Part shown: one piece after another, positions 1 through 5,319 of the stretch
Position numbering within the stretch: position 1 is the first letter of the stretch
Layout of the letters: each line of letters begins with the position of its first letter
DNA from: a bacterium
Lineage (GTDB): Bacteria; Sumerlaeota; Sumerlaeia; MVZB01
DNA length: 5,969 bases
Assembly: GCA_023480605.1 (NCBI GenBank)
Contig: JAMCWS010000137.1
Coordinates: 1-5,969 of the forward strand
Reading direction: 5' to 3'
Notes under the pieces: model-generated
Told to the model about the DNA's origin: nothing
The model's input: the letters and a program-made list of their open reading frames with translations, nothing else
Database searches by the model: none
Made by a program: the position numbers and the translations under genes

Positions 1-55
1 GACGGTCGACCGGCCGGCCCCGCAGCGTCGCCAAGAGTCTTTCGCGTCGATTCAT
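1..55 (-). CDS. Uroporphyrinogen decarboxylase (URO-D) family protein, N-terminus only (partial)
   Basis: Reading the minus strand from position 55 leftwards gives MNRRERLLATLRGRPVDR with no stop before the edge. The pattern 'N/S-RER-hydrophobic-LATLRG-x-PVDR' is the typical opening of URO-D family proteins (Pfam URO-D), which include haem-pathway decarboxylases and many corrinoid-linked methyltransferases. Which branch this is cannot be told from 18 residues. An ATG at 61 is in frame (MTMNRRER...), but the Shine-Dalgarno GGAG (complement of CTCC at 64-67) lies 2 nt from that codon and 8 nt from the ATG at 55, so I prefer 55. The gene diverges from the rightward genes, and its upstream region carries a degenerate repeat at 96-124. 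The call rests on a short N-terminal motif only. Confidence 0.55.
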   Translation of the reverse strand, partial: MNRRERLLATLRGRPVDR

Positions 56-95
56 CGTCATCGCTCCGCGCCATTCAATCTGAAAGAGCAATTGC

Positions 96-124
96 GCCAC
101 GAAATCACACGAAAAGAAAAAAAC
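96..124 (-). repeat. Degenerate 'tttcgtg' spacer repeat, copy A
   Basis: The stretch begins GCCACGAAATCACACGAAAA. Its complement reads as a T-rich run followed by TTTCGTG...TTTCGTGGC. It shares the exact 10-mer GCCACGAAAT, plus a similar A/T-rich tail, with the complement of the copy at 5284-5319. Both copies sit just upstream of a gene start in the same orientation relative to that gene (start at 55 here, start at 5399 there). Function unknown. Confidence 0.5.
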
Positions 125-166
125 TCGTCGCAAATATCGTGATTCTTCACCGCAACAGCCAAGATA

Positions 167-194
167 TCAACCACCGAGACACGAAGACACCAAG
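167..194 (+). repeat. Spacer repeat, left inverted arm (CCACCGAGACACGAAG type)
   Basis: The sequence TCAACCACCGAGACA at 167-181 matches the complement of 1713-1727 at 13 of 15 positions, so the two form inverted arms around the insertion sequence. The arm continues with the internally repetitive text CACGAAGACACCAAG, and its GACACGAAGA 10-mer recurs at 2879-2888. This is a dispersed intergenic repeat family. Removing the insertion sequence brings the arms to about 160 bp end to end, as in a small non-autonomous element. Confidence 0.5.
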
Positions 195-278
195 AAATCA
201 GTTTACTACGATACCGCTTGCATACGCATGGTTACCATTAACTTCGTGTTTAGATGAATAAGTTGCTATTGAGGAGAA

Positions 279-286
279 TCCCCCGA
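279..286 (+). repeat. Left subterminal inverted repeat of the IS1111-type element
   Basis: TCCCCCGA here is the exact inverse complement of 1662-1669. Further inward the match weakens (3 of the next 6 bases agree). It begins 7 bp inside the inferred left end. Confidence 0.6.
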
Positions 287-298
287 ATGGCTAAATAG

Positions 299-326
299 CT
301 GAGACCGGCAGCTGAAGCTGGCTCAG
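299..326 (+). promoter_or_regulatory. Imperfect hairpin in the transposase leader
   Basis: CTGAG (299-303) pairs with CTCAG (322-326), CC (305-306) with GG (320-321), and AGCT (310-313) with AGCT (316-319) around a GA loop. A single A and a GGC are bulged out. The hairpin ends 10 nt before the Shine-Dalgarno GGAGGA (337-342) of the transposase. A leader hairpin in this position could dampen expression driven by outside transcription, as seen in several insertion sequences, but that role is inferred. No convincing promoter was seen inside the 76-bp left end. Confidence 0.4.
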
Positions 327-347
327 AAACCAACTCGGAGGATTGCC

Positions 348-1385
348 ATGAGAAGTATGACTTACGTCGGATTGGATGTGCACAAAAAAACGATTGCCTA
401 CTGCGTCAAGACACGCGGCGGCAAGCTGATCGGAGAGGGAGAAATCAGAGCCACCCGCCCAGACCTGGATGCCTGGTCAAGCCGGTTACGCCGGCCGTGG
501 ACCGGCGCCATGGAAGCCACGCTGTTCACCGGCCGGATCTACGATCACTTGAAGCCGAAAGCGGCATCGCTCAAGGTGGCCCACCCGGCCATGTTCAAAG
601 CCATCGCGGCCTCCAAAAAGAAGAACGACCGGGTTGATGCGGGCAAAATAGCCGACCTGCTGCGTTGTGACTTGCTGCCGGAGTGCCACATGGCTTCCAA
701 GGAAATCCGTCAGCAGCGGCGGGTGCTGCGCTACCGCAACCTGATCGTGAGTGAAGCCACGCGGATGAAGAACAAGATCGCCGGCCTGCTGATGGAATGC
801 GGCGTGCAATATAGCAAGGACCGGCTGCACGGCAAGGGTTACTTTGGAGATTTGCTGGCCGGCCTGGGCCAGGAGGCTCCCCCGTCGGTCAAGCAACTGC
901 TCGCCCTGAGCCGTTCAAATCTTGAGCTGTTCGATGGATTGCAAAAGGGGTTGATCAAAAAGTTGGCCGAAGACCAGCCGTTGCGCGAACGGATGGAACG
1001 GTTAAAAAGGATCAAGGGGGTGGGCGAGATTCTGGCCCTGAGCTGGATCCTTGAGGTTGGCGATCCACGGCGCTTCAGCCGAATCGGCCAGGCCATCAGT
1101 TACTGCGGGCGATGCAGCGCCCAGGACAGCTCGGCCGGCCAGGAAAAGCGTGGCCCGATCAGCAAGCAACGCAACAAGCACCTGCAGCAGATATTGATCG
1201 AGGCGGCCAAGCTGGCGCCCCGCTACAACGAGCAATTGGCCGTGGTTCACCGCCGCGAACTGGCTCGCGGCAACCGCAACCGGGCCACCCTGGCCGTGGC
1301 CCGCAAACTGGTGGCCTATTTGTTGGCCGCCGATAAAAGCCCACAACCATTTGAGCCGCGGACGGCAGAGGGGCGGAAGCCGTAA
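348..1385 (+). CDS. IS110/IS1111-family transposase (RNA-guided DEDD recombinase)
   Basis: This 345-residue protein is full length for the family. The N-terminal RuvC-like domain (about residues 4-150) opens with YVGLDVHKKTI, giving D10. It continues with E56 in GAMEAT, then D94 and D97 in KKNDRVDAGK, which together form the DEDD metal site. A helical middle (about 110-215) leads to the Transposase_20 domain, which has a helix-hairpin-helix-like LKRIKGVGEILA (219-230) and the segment SYCGRCSAQDSSAGQEKRG. Its S261/S262 occupy the place of the family's catalytic serine. The family moves as a circular intermediate, using a structured RNA from the element's own non-coding end to choose donor and target. 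The start at 348 is set by GGAGGA at 337-342, 5 nt upstream; the in-frame ATG at 357 lies too far away. No frameshift or lost motif is visible, so the enzyme may be active. Confidence 0.93.
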   Translation: MRSMTYVGLDVHKKTIAYCVKTRGGKLIGEGEIRATRPDLDAWSSRLRRPWTGAMEATLFTGRIYDHLKPKAASLKVAHPAMFKAIAASKKKNDRVDAGKIADLLRCDLLPECHMASKEIRQQRRVLRYRNLIVSEATRMKNKIAGLLMECGVQYSKDRLHGKGYFGDLLAGLGQEAPPSVKQLLALSRSNLELFDGLQKGLIKKLAEDQPLRERMERLKRIKGVGEILALSWILEVGDPRRFSRIGQAISYCGRCSAQDSSAGQEKRGPISKQRNKHLQQILIEAAKLAPRYNEQLAVVHRRELARGNRNRATLAVARKLVAYLLAADKSPQPFEPRTAEGRKP

Positions 1386-1661
1386 GAGGCTCGGGAAGAA
1401 GAATATCGGGGCGGCGTTGTTCGCCAAGCTTGCCTTCGGTCCTCGCCAACGAAGACTGCGCGATCGGCCTTCGGGCCGTGATACGACCCACTTTGTGTTT
1501 CGAGGCCGGAGGTTGACCCAAACTTAATCTTCCGCAAAGGTTCCCCAAGGAACCTGATGCGCGCAAATAGATGTCTGGTCAGGCTTAGGCCATTGACCCA
1601 GGAAGAAAGATTCAAAAGCTTTGCGACAGGCACGCCTTAACTCAAACGTCACCAGAGGCTC
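1386..1661 (+). ncRNA. Candidate IS1111 guide RNA (seekRNA/bridge RNA) region
   Basis: The roughly 275 nt between the transposase stop and the right inverted repeat hold no plausible gene. In the IS1111 group the guide RNA comes from this downstream interval, whereas IS110-group elements keep it upstream. Small stems are visible: GGCG (1413-1416) with CGCC (1422-1425), CGGCC (1465-1469) with GGCCG (1474-1478) around a UUCG loop, and a perfect GGTTCC-CCAA-GGAACC hairpin at 1539-1554. The 8-mer TTGACCCA occurs at 1513-1520 and again at 1593-1600, exactly 80 nt apart, on either side of the last hairpin. I could not assign the RNA ends or the donor- and target-pairing loops by eye. The location is family knowledge, the stems are seen, and function is inferred. 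Confidence 0.5.
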
Positions 1662-1669
1662 TCGGGGGA
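1662..1669 (-). repeat. Right subterminal inverted repeat of the IS1111-type element
   Basis: TCGGGGGA is the exact inverse complement of 279-286. It ends 3 bp before the inferred right end at 1672, the spacing reported for IS1111-group elements. Confidence 0.6.
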
Positions 1670-1671
1670 CG

Positions 1672-1693
1672 AAGGATAACTCCTTTTATCCTT
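1672..1693. other. Perfect stem-loop at the right insertion junction (likely IS target palindrome)
   Basis: AAGGATAA (1672-1679) pairs perfectly with TTATCCTT (1686-1693) around a CTCCTT loop. Seven of the eight stem pairs (1673-1692) lie in flanking DNA, so the target alone already carried the palindrome. The element entered at the foot of its left arm. IS110/IS1111 elements are well known to choose palindromic sites such as REP sequences, attC sites and transposon ends. No T-run follows on either strand, so a terminator role is unlikely. Confidence 0.6.
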
Positions 1694-1712
1694 GACGGTT
1701 ACTTATCATAGA

Positions 1713-1727
1713 TGTCTTGGTGGTTCA
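1713..1727 (-). repeat. Spacer repeat, right inverted arm
   Basis: TGTCTTGGTGGTTCA matches the complement of 167-181 at 13 of 15 positions. It is the right arm of the inverted pair that surrounds the insertion sequence and its target stem-loop. Confidence 0.45.
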
Positions 1728-1783
1728 ATGAAATGGCACGCTGGCCGAAGATCCTCAACTCGCCGCCGGTCCGACTTTTCCGC

Positions 1784-1811
1784 TTGAATCTTTCCGTCGC
1801 GGGTTGATAAA
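1784..1811 (+). promoter_or_regulatory. Candidate sigma-70-type promoter for the ComEA-like gene
   Basis: TTGAAT (1784-1789) and GATAAA (1806-1811) are separated by 16 bp, and each matches its consensus at four or more of six positions. Transcription would start near 1818, which leaves the ATG at 1863 with a leader of about 45 nt and makes the TTG at 1821 an unlikely start. The call is by eye in a lineage whose promoter consensus is unknown. I see no gene in 1694-1862, apart from the repeat arm at 1713-1727. Confidence 0.35.
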
Positions 1812-1862
1812 CATGGGGCGTTGCGGGGCACGGCAAGCGGGGGAGAATTCGGGCGGCGGCGG

Positions 1863-2762
1863 ATGGCGATCGGACTTTCACGCCAGGAACAGTGGGCCCT
1901 CATCGGCACGGTGGCGCTGATCCTGGCCGGACTGGGTTTCGATCACTGGCGCCATCGACCCGGACCGGCCGTGGCAATTGACGACGCCGGCCGTTGGGAG
2001 AAGTTGGCCGACTTCTCCGCCGGCGGGCGACCGGCGACGCCCGCGGCCGCCAACGCCGCCGGCCCCGCCGGCGTCACGGCGATCGGATCGGCCACGGCCC
2101 GCGCCGCCGCCGATTCGGCGCTTGCCGAGACGCCGTTCGCAACCACGAGAACGCTGCCAACAGCCAATGCGCCAGACAGAGCGGCGCGCGCCGCACCGGA
2201 GTCGGCCGCCACGCCCGTCGGCGGCATCGACATCAACCGCGCCACGGCCGAGGAACTGGACCGCCTGCCGGGAATCGGCCTGGCCAAGGCGGCGGCCATC
2301 CTCGAAACGCGCCGAAGGTTGGGCGGTTTCGCCACCATCGAGCAACTCGCCGAAGTGCCCGGCATCGGCCCCGCCACGCTCGCCAGGCTGCGACCCTATC
2401 TTTACGCCGCGCCAGCGGCGCGGGCGACGCCGATGGCGCGGGGCACGCCGGTTGCCGCCGCCGTTCCCATCGCGCCCGGACTGCCGAACCGGAATCCTTT
2501 ATACCCGACGGCGCGCCGGCCGGAGGCCACGCCCCGGTCGGCGGCCGCCCCACTCGCGGCGCGCACCAATATCAACACCGCAACCGCCACCGAACTCGAA
2601 GCCCTGCCCGGCGTCGGCCCTGTGCTGGCCGGACGCATCGTCGAAGACCGGCGCCGCAACGGCCCCTACCGTCGTCCCGAGGACCTGCTGCGAGTCGGCG
2701 GCATCGGCCCGGCCAAACTGCGCGCCATCCTGCCCGCGGCAACGGTGGGCAATAATAAGTAA
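1863..2762 (+). CDS. Membrane-anchored ComEA-like protein with two helix-hairpin-helix modules
   Basis: The 299-residue product begins with a short basic head and a hydrophobic segment (about residues 10-26, WALIGTVALILAGLGF) that suits a signal anchor, placing the rest outside the cytoplasmic membrane. A low-complexity Ala/Pro/Thr linker (about 55-120) leads to a first ComEA-type module (122-181: DINRATAEELDRLPGIG, then EVPGIGPATLARLRPYL). A second Ala/Pro linker (182-240) leads to a second module (243-291: NINTATATELEALPGVG, then RVGGIGPAKLRAIL). Both modules keep the paired GIG/GVG hairpins that bind the DNA backbone without sequence preference. ComEA binds incoming DNA during natural transformation and normally has a single such domain. 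The ATG at 1863 is preferred over an in-frame TTG at 1821 because the membrane segment follows it directly; the Shine-Dalgarno is unclear (GGGGGAG at 1839-1845 is 17 nt away). Roles in DNA uptake or secretion are inferred. No other competence gene is visible here. Confidence 0.82.
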   Translation: MAIGLSRQEQWALIGTVALILAGLGFDHWRHRPGPAVAIDDAGRWEKLADFSAGGRPATPAAANAAGPAGVTAIGSATARAAADSALAETPFATTRTLPTANAPDRAARAAPESAATPVGGIDINRATAEELDRLPGIGLAKAAAILETRRRLGGFATIEQLAEVPGIGPATLARLRPYLYAAPAARATPMARGTPVAAAVPIAPGLPNRNPLYPTARRPEATPRSAAAPLAARTNINTATATELEALPGVGPVLAGRIVEDRRRNGPYRRPEDLLRVGGIGPAKLRAILPAATVGNNK

Positions 2763-2877
2763 TCTGAAAACAATGGTTATTAGCCGCGGAAACGCCTTGC
2801 AGGGCAAAGCCGCGCCGTGGTTCAAATCATACCCTCCCGTTTTTCGGGATTCGCGGGCAGTCGCAATTGAACCAGGG

Positions 2878-2900
2878 CGACACGAAGATGTCGGATTTTT
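2878..2900 (+). terminator. Weak intrinsic terminator candidate after the ComEA-like gene
   Basis: CGACA (2878-2882) and TGTCG (2889-2893) form a 5-bp stem with a CGAAGA loop, followed after GA by TTTTT and shortly by TTTT. The stem is short, so confidence is low. The loop region shares GACACGAAGA with the spacer repeat near 179-188. The rest of the 2763-3066 gap holds a nested GC stem (CGCGG at 2785-2789 with CCGCG at 2810-2814), a TCCCG/CGGGA hairpin at 2835-2849, and the dnaJ promoter candidate. I see no gene in it. Confidence 0.35.
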
Positions 2901-2978
2901 CATTTTGAATTTCGCGATATTTTGAATGCCGCTTTGCCGTGCCGCGCACATTCGAGATCGATCGGGTGTCGGCGCGGC

Positions 2979-3007
2979 TTGCAGGACGGGCCGCGTTTTG
3001 CTAAAAC
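2979..3007 (+). promoter_or_regulatory. Candidate extended -10 promoter for dnaJ
   Basis: TTGCAG (2979-2984) and TAAAAC (3002-3007) are 17 bp apart, and TGC sits directly before the -10 box as an extended -10 element. Transcription would start near 3014, about 50 nt before dnaJ. The -10 region also lies in a small perfect inverted repeat, CGTTTT-GCT-AAAACG (2994-3008), which could be an operator or chance. No CIRCE element (the HrcA operator of many heat-shock genes) is visible, so heat control by HrcA is not supported. Confidence 0.5.
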
Positions 3008-3066
3008 GGGACTGGCGAACGGCCTGTGGGTCGGCATATTGAGGCGGATGGCGCATGGCGGCATAA

Positions 3067-4197
3067 ATGGCAAAAGATTATTATCAGACCTTGGGAGTGG
3101 AGCGGACCGCCACGACCGACGAGATCAAACGGGCCTATCGTAAACTCGCCCTTCAGTTCCATCCCGATAAAAACCGCGGCAATCCCGACGCGGAAGAGCA
3201 ATTCAAGGAGATCGCCGAGGCTTACGAAGTCCTGAGCGACGCCCAGAAACGCCAGAACTACGACCGCTTCGGCTACGAAGGCGTTAAGGGCCAGTTTCGC
3301 GGCGGGGGTTTCAACTGGGAGGATTTCCACCACGCCTCGGAGTTCGAGGACATCTTCGGCGACTTCTTCGGCTCGTTGTTCGGCATGGGCGGCGGCGGCC
3401 GCCGGCGGGCGCGCGGCCGCGACCTGCGGATCAACCTGGAAATCACCCTCGAAGACGTGCTCTTCGGCAAGGAAACCGAGCTGAGCCTCAAGCGCCTGGA
3501 GAATTGCGAAACCTGCGGCGGCACCGGCGCGCGCCGCGGATCGAATCCCCAGACCTGCCGCCGCTGCCGAGGTCAGGGCCAGATCCGCATCGCCCAGGGC
3601 TTTTTCAGCATCACCACCACCTGCGACGTATGCGGCGGCCGCGGCAAGGTCATCCAGGACCCCTGCCCCGACTGCCACGGCCAGGGGCGGCGCAACGAAA
3701 AGGTGAGCATCAAGGTCCGCATCCCCCGCGGCGTGGAGACCGGCACCCAGTTGCGCATGCTCGAAGAGGGCGAGGCCGGACCCCCCGGCGGCGAGCGCGG
3801 CGACCTTTACATCGCTCTGGCCGTCAAGGCCCATCCCCGTTACGAGCGCGACGGAATCGACCTGCATTGCGAACAGGAGGTCAGTTTCACCCAGGCCGCC
3901 CTGGGCGACGAACTGACCGTCGAAACCCCTTACGGCCCTTACACGTTCAAGATGCCGGCCGGCACGCAGCCCGGCCACCGTTTCCGGATCACCAACCACG
4001 GCGTTCCGCGGGCCGACAGCGAAAGCGCGCCGCGTGGCACGCTTTACGTCCACATCCGCCTCGTCGTGCCTAAAAAGCTGACCGATCGGCAAAAAGAACT
4101 GCTCCGCGAATTCGGCGCCGCCGGCGGCGATGAAACCCCCAGCCAGCAAAAAGGCTTTTTCGAAAAGTTTCGCGAGTCCATGGGGTTCGATCACTGA
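3067..4197 (+). CDS. dnaJ: Type I co-chaperone DnaJ (Hsp40)
   Basis: The protein has 376 residues, the usual length for bacterial DnaJ. The J domain (about 4-70) carries HPD at 32-34, which triggers ATP hydrolysis by DnaK. A Gly/Phe region with EDIFGDFFGSLFGMGGGG (about 73-112) follows. The zinc domain has all four CxxCxG motifs, with Cys pairs at 147/150, 164/167, 186/189 and 200/203; its first loop is short (GARRGSNPQT). The C-terminal substrate-binding domains run to the end, closing with the typical KGFFEKFRESMG tail. It delivers unfolded cytoplasmic proteins to DnaK. The start is set by the J domain; the only ribosome-site candidate is a weak TGGCGG at 3056-3061. No dnaK or grpE is visible nearby, so this is either a stand-alone dnaJ or one of several paralogues. 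The next gene starts 24 bp downstream, suggesting co-transcription. Confidence 0.95.
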   Translation: MAKDYYQTLGVERTATTDEIKRAYRKLALQFHPDKNRGNPDAEEQFKEIAEAYEVLSDAQKRQNYDRFGYEGVKGQFRGGGFNWEDFHHASEFEDIFGDFFGSLFGMGGGGRRRARGRDLRINLEITLEDVLFGKETELSLKRLENCETCGGTGARRGSNPQTCRRCRGQGQIRIAQGFFSITTTCDVCGGRGKVIQDPCPDCHGQGRRNEKVSIKVRIPRGVETGTQLRMLEEGEAGPPGGERGDLYIALAVKAHPRYERDGIDLHCEQEVSFTQAALGDELTVETPYGPYTFKMPAGTQPGHRFRITNHGVPRADSESAPRGTLYVHIRLVVPKKLTDRQKELLREFGAAGGDETPSQQKGFFEKFRESMGFDH

Positions 4198-4221
4198 GTC
4201 CGCGCGACAAGGATCTCCGAC

Positions 4222-5229
4222 ATGACCGAACCCGCACTGAGTTCCCTGCCGCTGGGACCGCCGCCGGGGGCCCGGGCGCTGGTGACCGGGCTCGACGGCC
4301 AGGACGGTTATTACCTGGCGCGCGAGCTGACGCGGCACGGCTGCCGGGTGTTCGGAGCCGTCATGCACCCCGACGACCCGCGCGTCCGCGACCTGGCCGG
4401 CGAAGTGGGCGCGGCCGACCTTATCGGCCTGGAACTCGGCCGGCGGGATTCGGTCGAGGCCGCCGTGGAACTGAGTCGGCCCGACGTGGTATACCACCTG
4501 GCGGCGCAGAGTTCGGTGGGACTGTCGTGGCGCGAGCCGGTCGCGACGACCGAAACCAACGCGCTGGGCACCGTATACCTGCTCGACGCGTTGCGCCGCC
4601 GCTTCCCCGGCGCGGCGTTCGTGATGGCCGGTTCGTGCGATTGCTATGACCACGACGCCGCCGGCGCGGAGGGCGTCACGCCGCAGACACCCTTCAAGGC
4701 GACCAATCCCTACGCCGTCAGCAAGGTGGCGGCCCACCAGATGACCCGGTGCTACCGGAACGAATACGGACTGCGCGCGTCGGTTGCCATCCTATTTAAC
4801 CACACCTCGCCGCGCCGGTCCGAGGTGTTCGTCGAGCGGGGTATCGTTCGGCAGGCCGTGCGCGTCGCCCTCGGCCGCCAGGAAGCCGTCGCCATCGGGA
4901 GCATGGAAACCCGGCGCGACTGGTCGTGGGCACCCGACCTGATGCGCGCCTTTTGCGCCATCGGCGGCCTGGAGGAACCGGCCGACATCGTGCTGGCGTC
5001 GGGGCGGGCCCTGACGATCGGCGACTGGGTGCGCGAGGCGTTCGCGCAGTTGGGTCTGGATCCGGCGCGCCACGTGCGGATCGATCCGACGCGCCTGCAT
5101 CCGGGCGACCGCCCCCACACCTACGGCAACATCGAGGCGGCGCGGCGGCGGTTGGGCTGGGCGCCGGCCGTCGACCTGGCGACGATGGTGCGCGTCCTTA
5201 TCGATCACGACCGCACCGAATTGGCCTGA
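4222..5229 (+). CDS. Extended SDR, GDP-mannose 4,6-dehydratase-like NAD(P)-dependent sugar nucleotide enzyme
   Basis: This 335-residue cytoplasmic protein has a Rossmann fold opening with ALVTGLDGQDGYYLAREL. Its G23xxG26xxG29 site with 'GQDG' is characteristic of GDP-mannose 4,6-dehydratase (Gmd) and its relatives. YHLAAQSSVGLSW (91-103), the catalytic NPYAVSK (Y164, K168) and LFNHTSPRRSEVFVERGI (191-208) follow the Gmd pattern closely, as does RRDWSWAPD (221-229). The segment that is usually S-T-S-E-L-Y-G in Gmd reads G-S-C-D-C-Y-D (137-143), so the catalytic Glu is replaced by Asp140. The C-terminal substrate region (HPGDRPHTYGNIEAARRRLGW) is also not the standard RPTEVD...GDPSKA form. It may therefore be a Gmd paralogue, or a reductase or epimerase on a related NDP-sugar. 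AAGGA at 4209-4213 lies 8 nt before the ATG. It is probably co-transcribed with dnaJ and ends at an intrinsic terminator. Confidence 0.88.
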   Translation: MTEPALSSLPLGPPPGARALVTGLDGQDGYYLARELTRHGCRVFGAVMHPDDPRVRDLAGEVGAADLIGLELGRRDSVEAAVELSRPDVVYHLAAQSSVGLSWREPVATTETNALGTVYLLDALRRRFPGAAFVMAGSCDCYDHDAAGAEGVTPQTPFKATNPYAVSKVAAHQMTRCYRNEYGLRASVAILFNHTSPRRSEVFVERGIVRQAVRVALGRQEAVAIGSMETRRDWSWAPDLMRAFCAIGGLEEPADIVLASGRALTIGDWVREAFAQLGLDPARHVRIDPTRLHPGDRPHTYGNIEAARRRLGWAPAVDLATMVRVLIDHDRTELA

Positions 5230-5257
5230 CACGATCGCGCGTCCCGGCGGTCCGGAA

Positions 5258-5297
5258 ACGACCGGCCCGGCGACGGGTCGTCGTTTTTCGTGTTTTT
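5258..5297 (+). terminator. Intrinsic terminator after the SDR gene
   Basis: A perfect CGACG-GGT-CGTCG hairpin (5271-5283) is followed directly by TTTTT (5284-5288) and soon by seven more T (5293-5299). An alternative larger stem pairs ACGACC (5258-5263) with GGTCGT (5276-5281). Either would end the presumed dnaJ-SDR transcript and separate it from the next gene. The T-tracts are shared with the spacer repeat that begins here. Confidence 0.65.
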
Positions 5298-5319
5298 TTG
5301 CGTCATTTCGTGGCTAAAT
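5284..5319 (+). repeat. Degenerate 'tttcgtg' spacer repeat, copy B
   Basis: TTTTTCGTG, a T-run, then ATTTCGTGGCTAAAT. Its complement shares GCCACGAAAT exactly, and an A-rich tail loosely, with 96-124. The internal spaced repetition of TTTCGTG suggests a degenerate tandem origin. It overlaps the tail of the terminator and lies about 80 bp before the start of the next gene. Confidence 0.5.

Larger units (their letters stand above)
272..1672 (+). mobile_element. IS110-family insertion sequence, IS1111 group, apparently complete (about 1.4 kb)
   Basis: The element is defined by one intact DEDD/serine transposase gene, inverted 8-bp repeats TCCCCCGA (279-286) and TCGGGGGA (1662-1669), and a layout of about 76 bp before the gene and 287 bp after it. 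A long downstream non-coding region and subterminal rather than terminal inverted repeats are hallmarks of the IS1111 group. Members described in the literature have 7 bp outside the left repeat and 3 bp outside the right. Applying that rule gives 272 and 1672, and the sequence directly after 1672 is AGGATAA, matching the first seven bases of the element (AGGAGAA) at 6 of 7 positions. The exact ends remain ambiguous by a few bases because of this similarity. The element sits between two divergently oriented genes and breaks no recognisable gene. Confidence 0.8.

Noticed and set aside
171..194. Possible CRISPR-like or tandem array in the repeat-rich left spacer
   Set aside because: Only single degenerate units are present, with no regular repeat length, no spacers and no cas genes.
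1567..1579. ATAGATGTCTGGT in the candidate guide RNA resembling ATAGATGTCTTGGT at 1708-1721 in the right flank
   Set aside because: The exact match is only 10 bases before a gap, which is expected by chance in 6 kb, and the flank copy is about 35 bp away from the junction.
1592..1604. ATTGA and AGGA in the guide-RNA region echoing the ATTG/AGGA target junction
   Set aside because: The matches are four to five bases and could not be tied to a loop in a folded RNA, so a guide-target pairing claim is not justified by eye.
1821..1862. A TTG start at 1821 giving the ComEA-like protein 14 extra residues
   Set aside because: The added residues would precede an otherwise typical signal anchor, no good ribosome site precedes the TTG, and the promoter candidate would start transcription at about 1818.
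1699..1909. Small minus-strand open frames of 60-67 codons between the insertion sequence and the ComEA-like gene
   Set aside because: They have no ribosome site, show no recognisable motif, and overlap the start and promoter region of the plus-strand gene.
2835..2849. TCCCG-TTTTT-CGGGA hairpin as a terminator
   Set aside because: The T-run is in the loop rather than after the stem, and no T-tract follows.
1978..2925. A long Arg/Pro-rich plus-strand frame overlapping the ComEA-like gene
   Set aside because: Its composition is that of an out-of-frame shadow of GC-rich coding sequence, and the overlapping frame has clear helix-hairpin-helix motifs.
3001..4737. A 578-codon open frame on the minus strand across dnaJ and the SDR gene
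   Set aside because: It is antisense to two genes with clear family motifs, and its product is Ala/Gly/Val/Arg-rich with no recognisable domain. High-GC codon usage leaves such antisense frames open.
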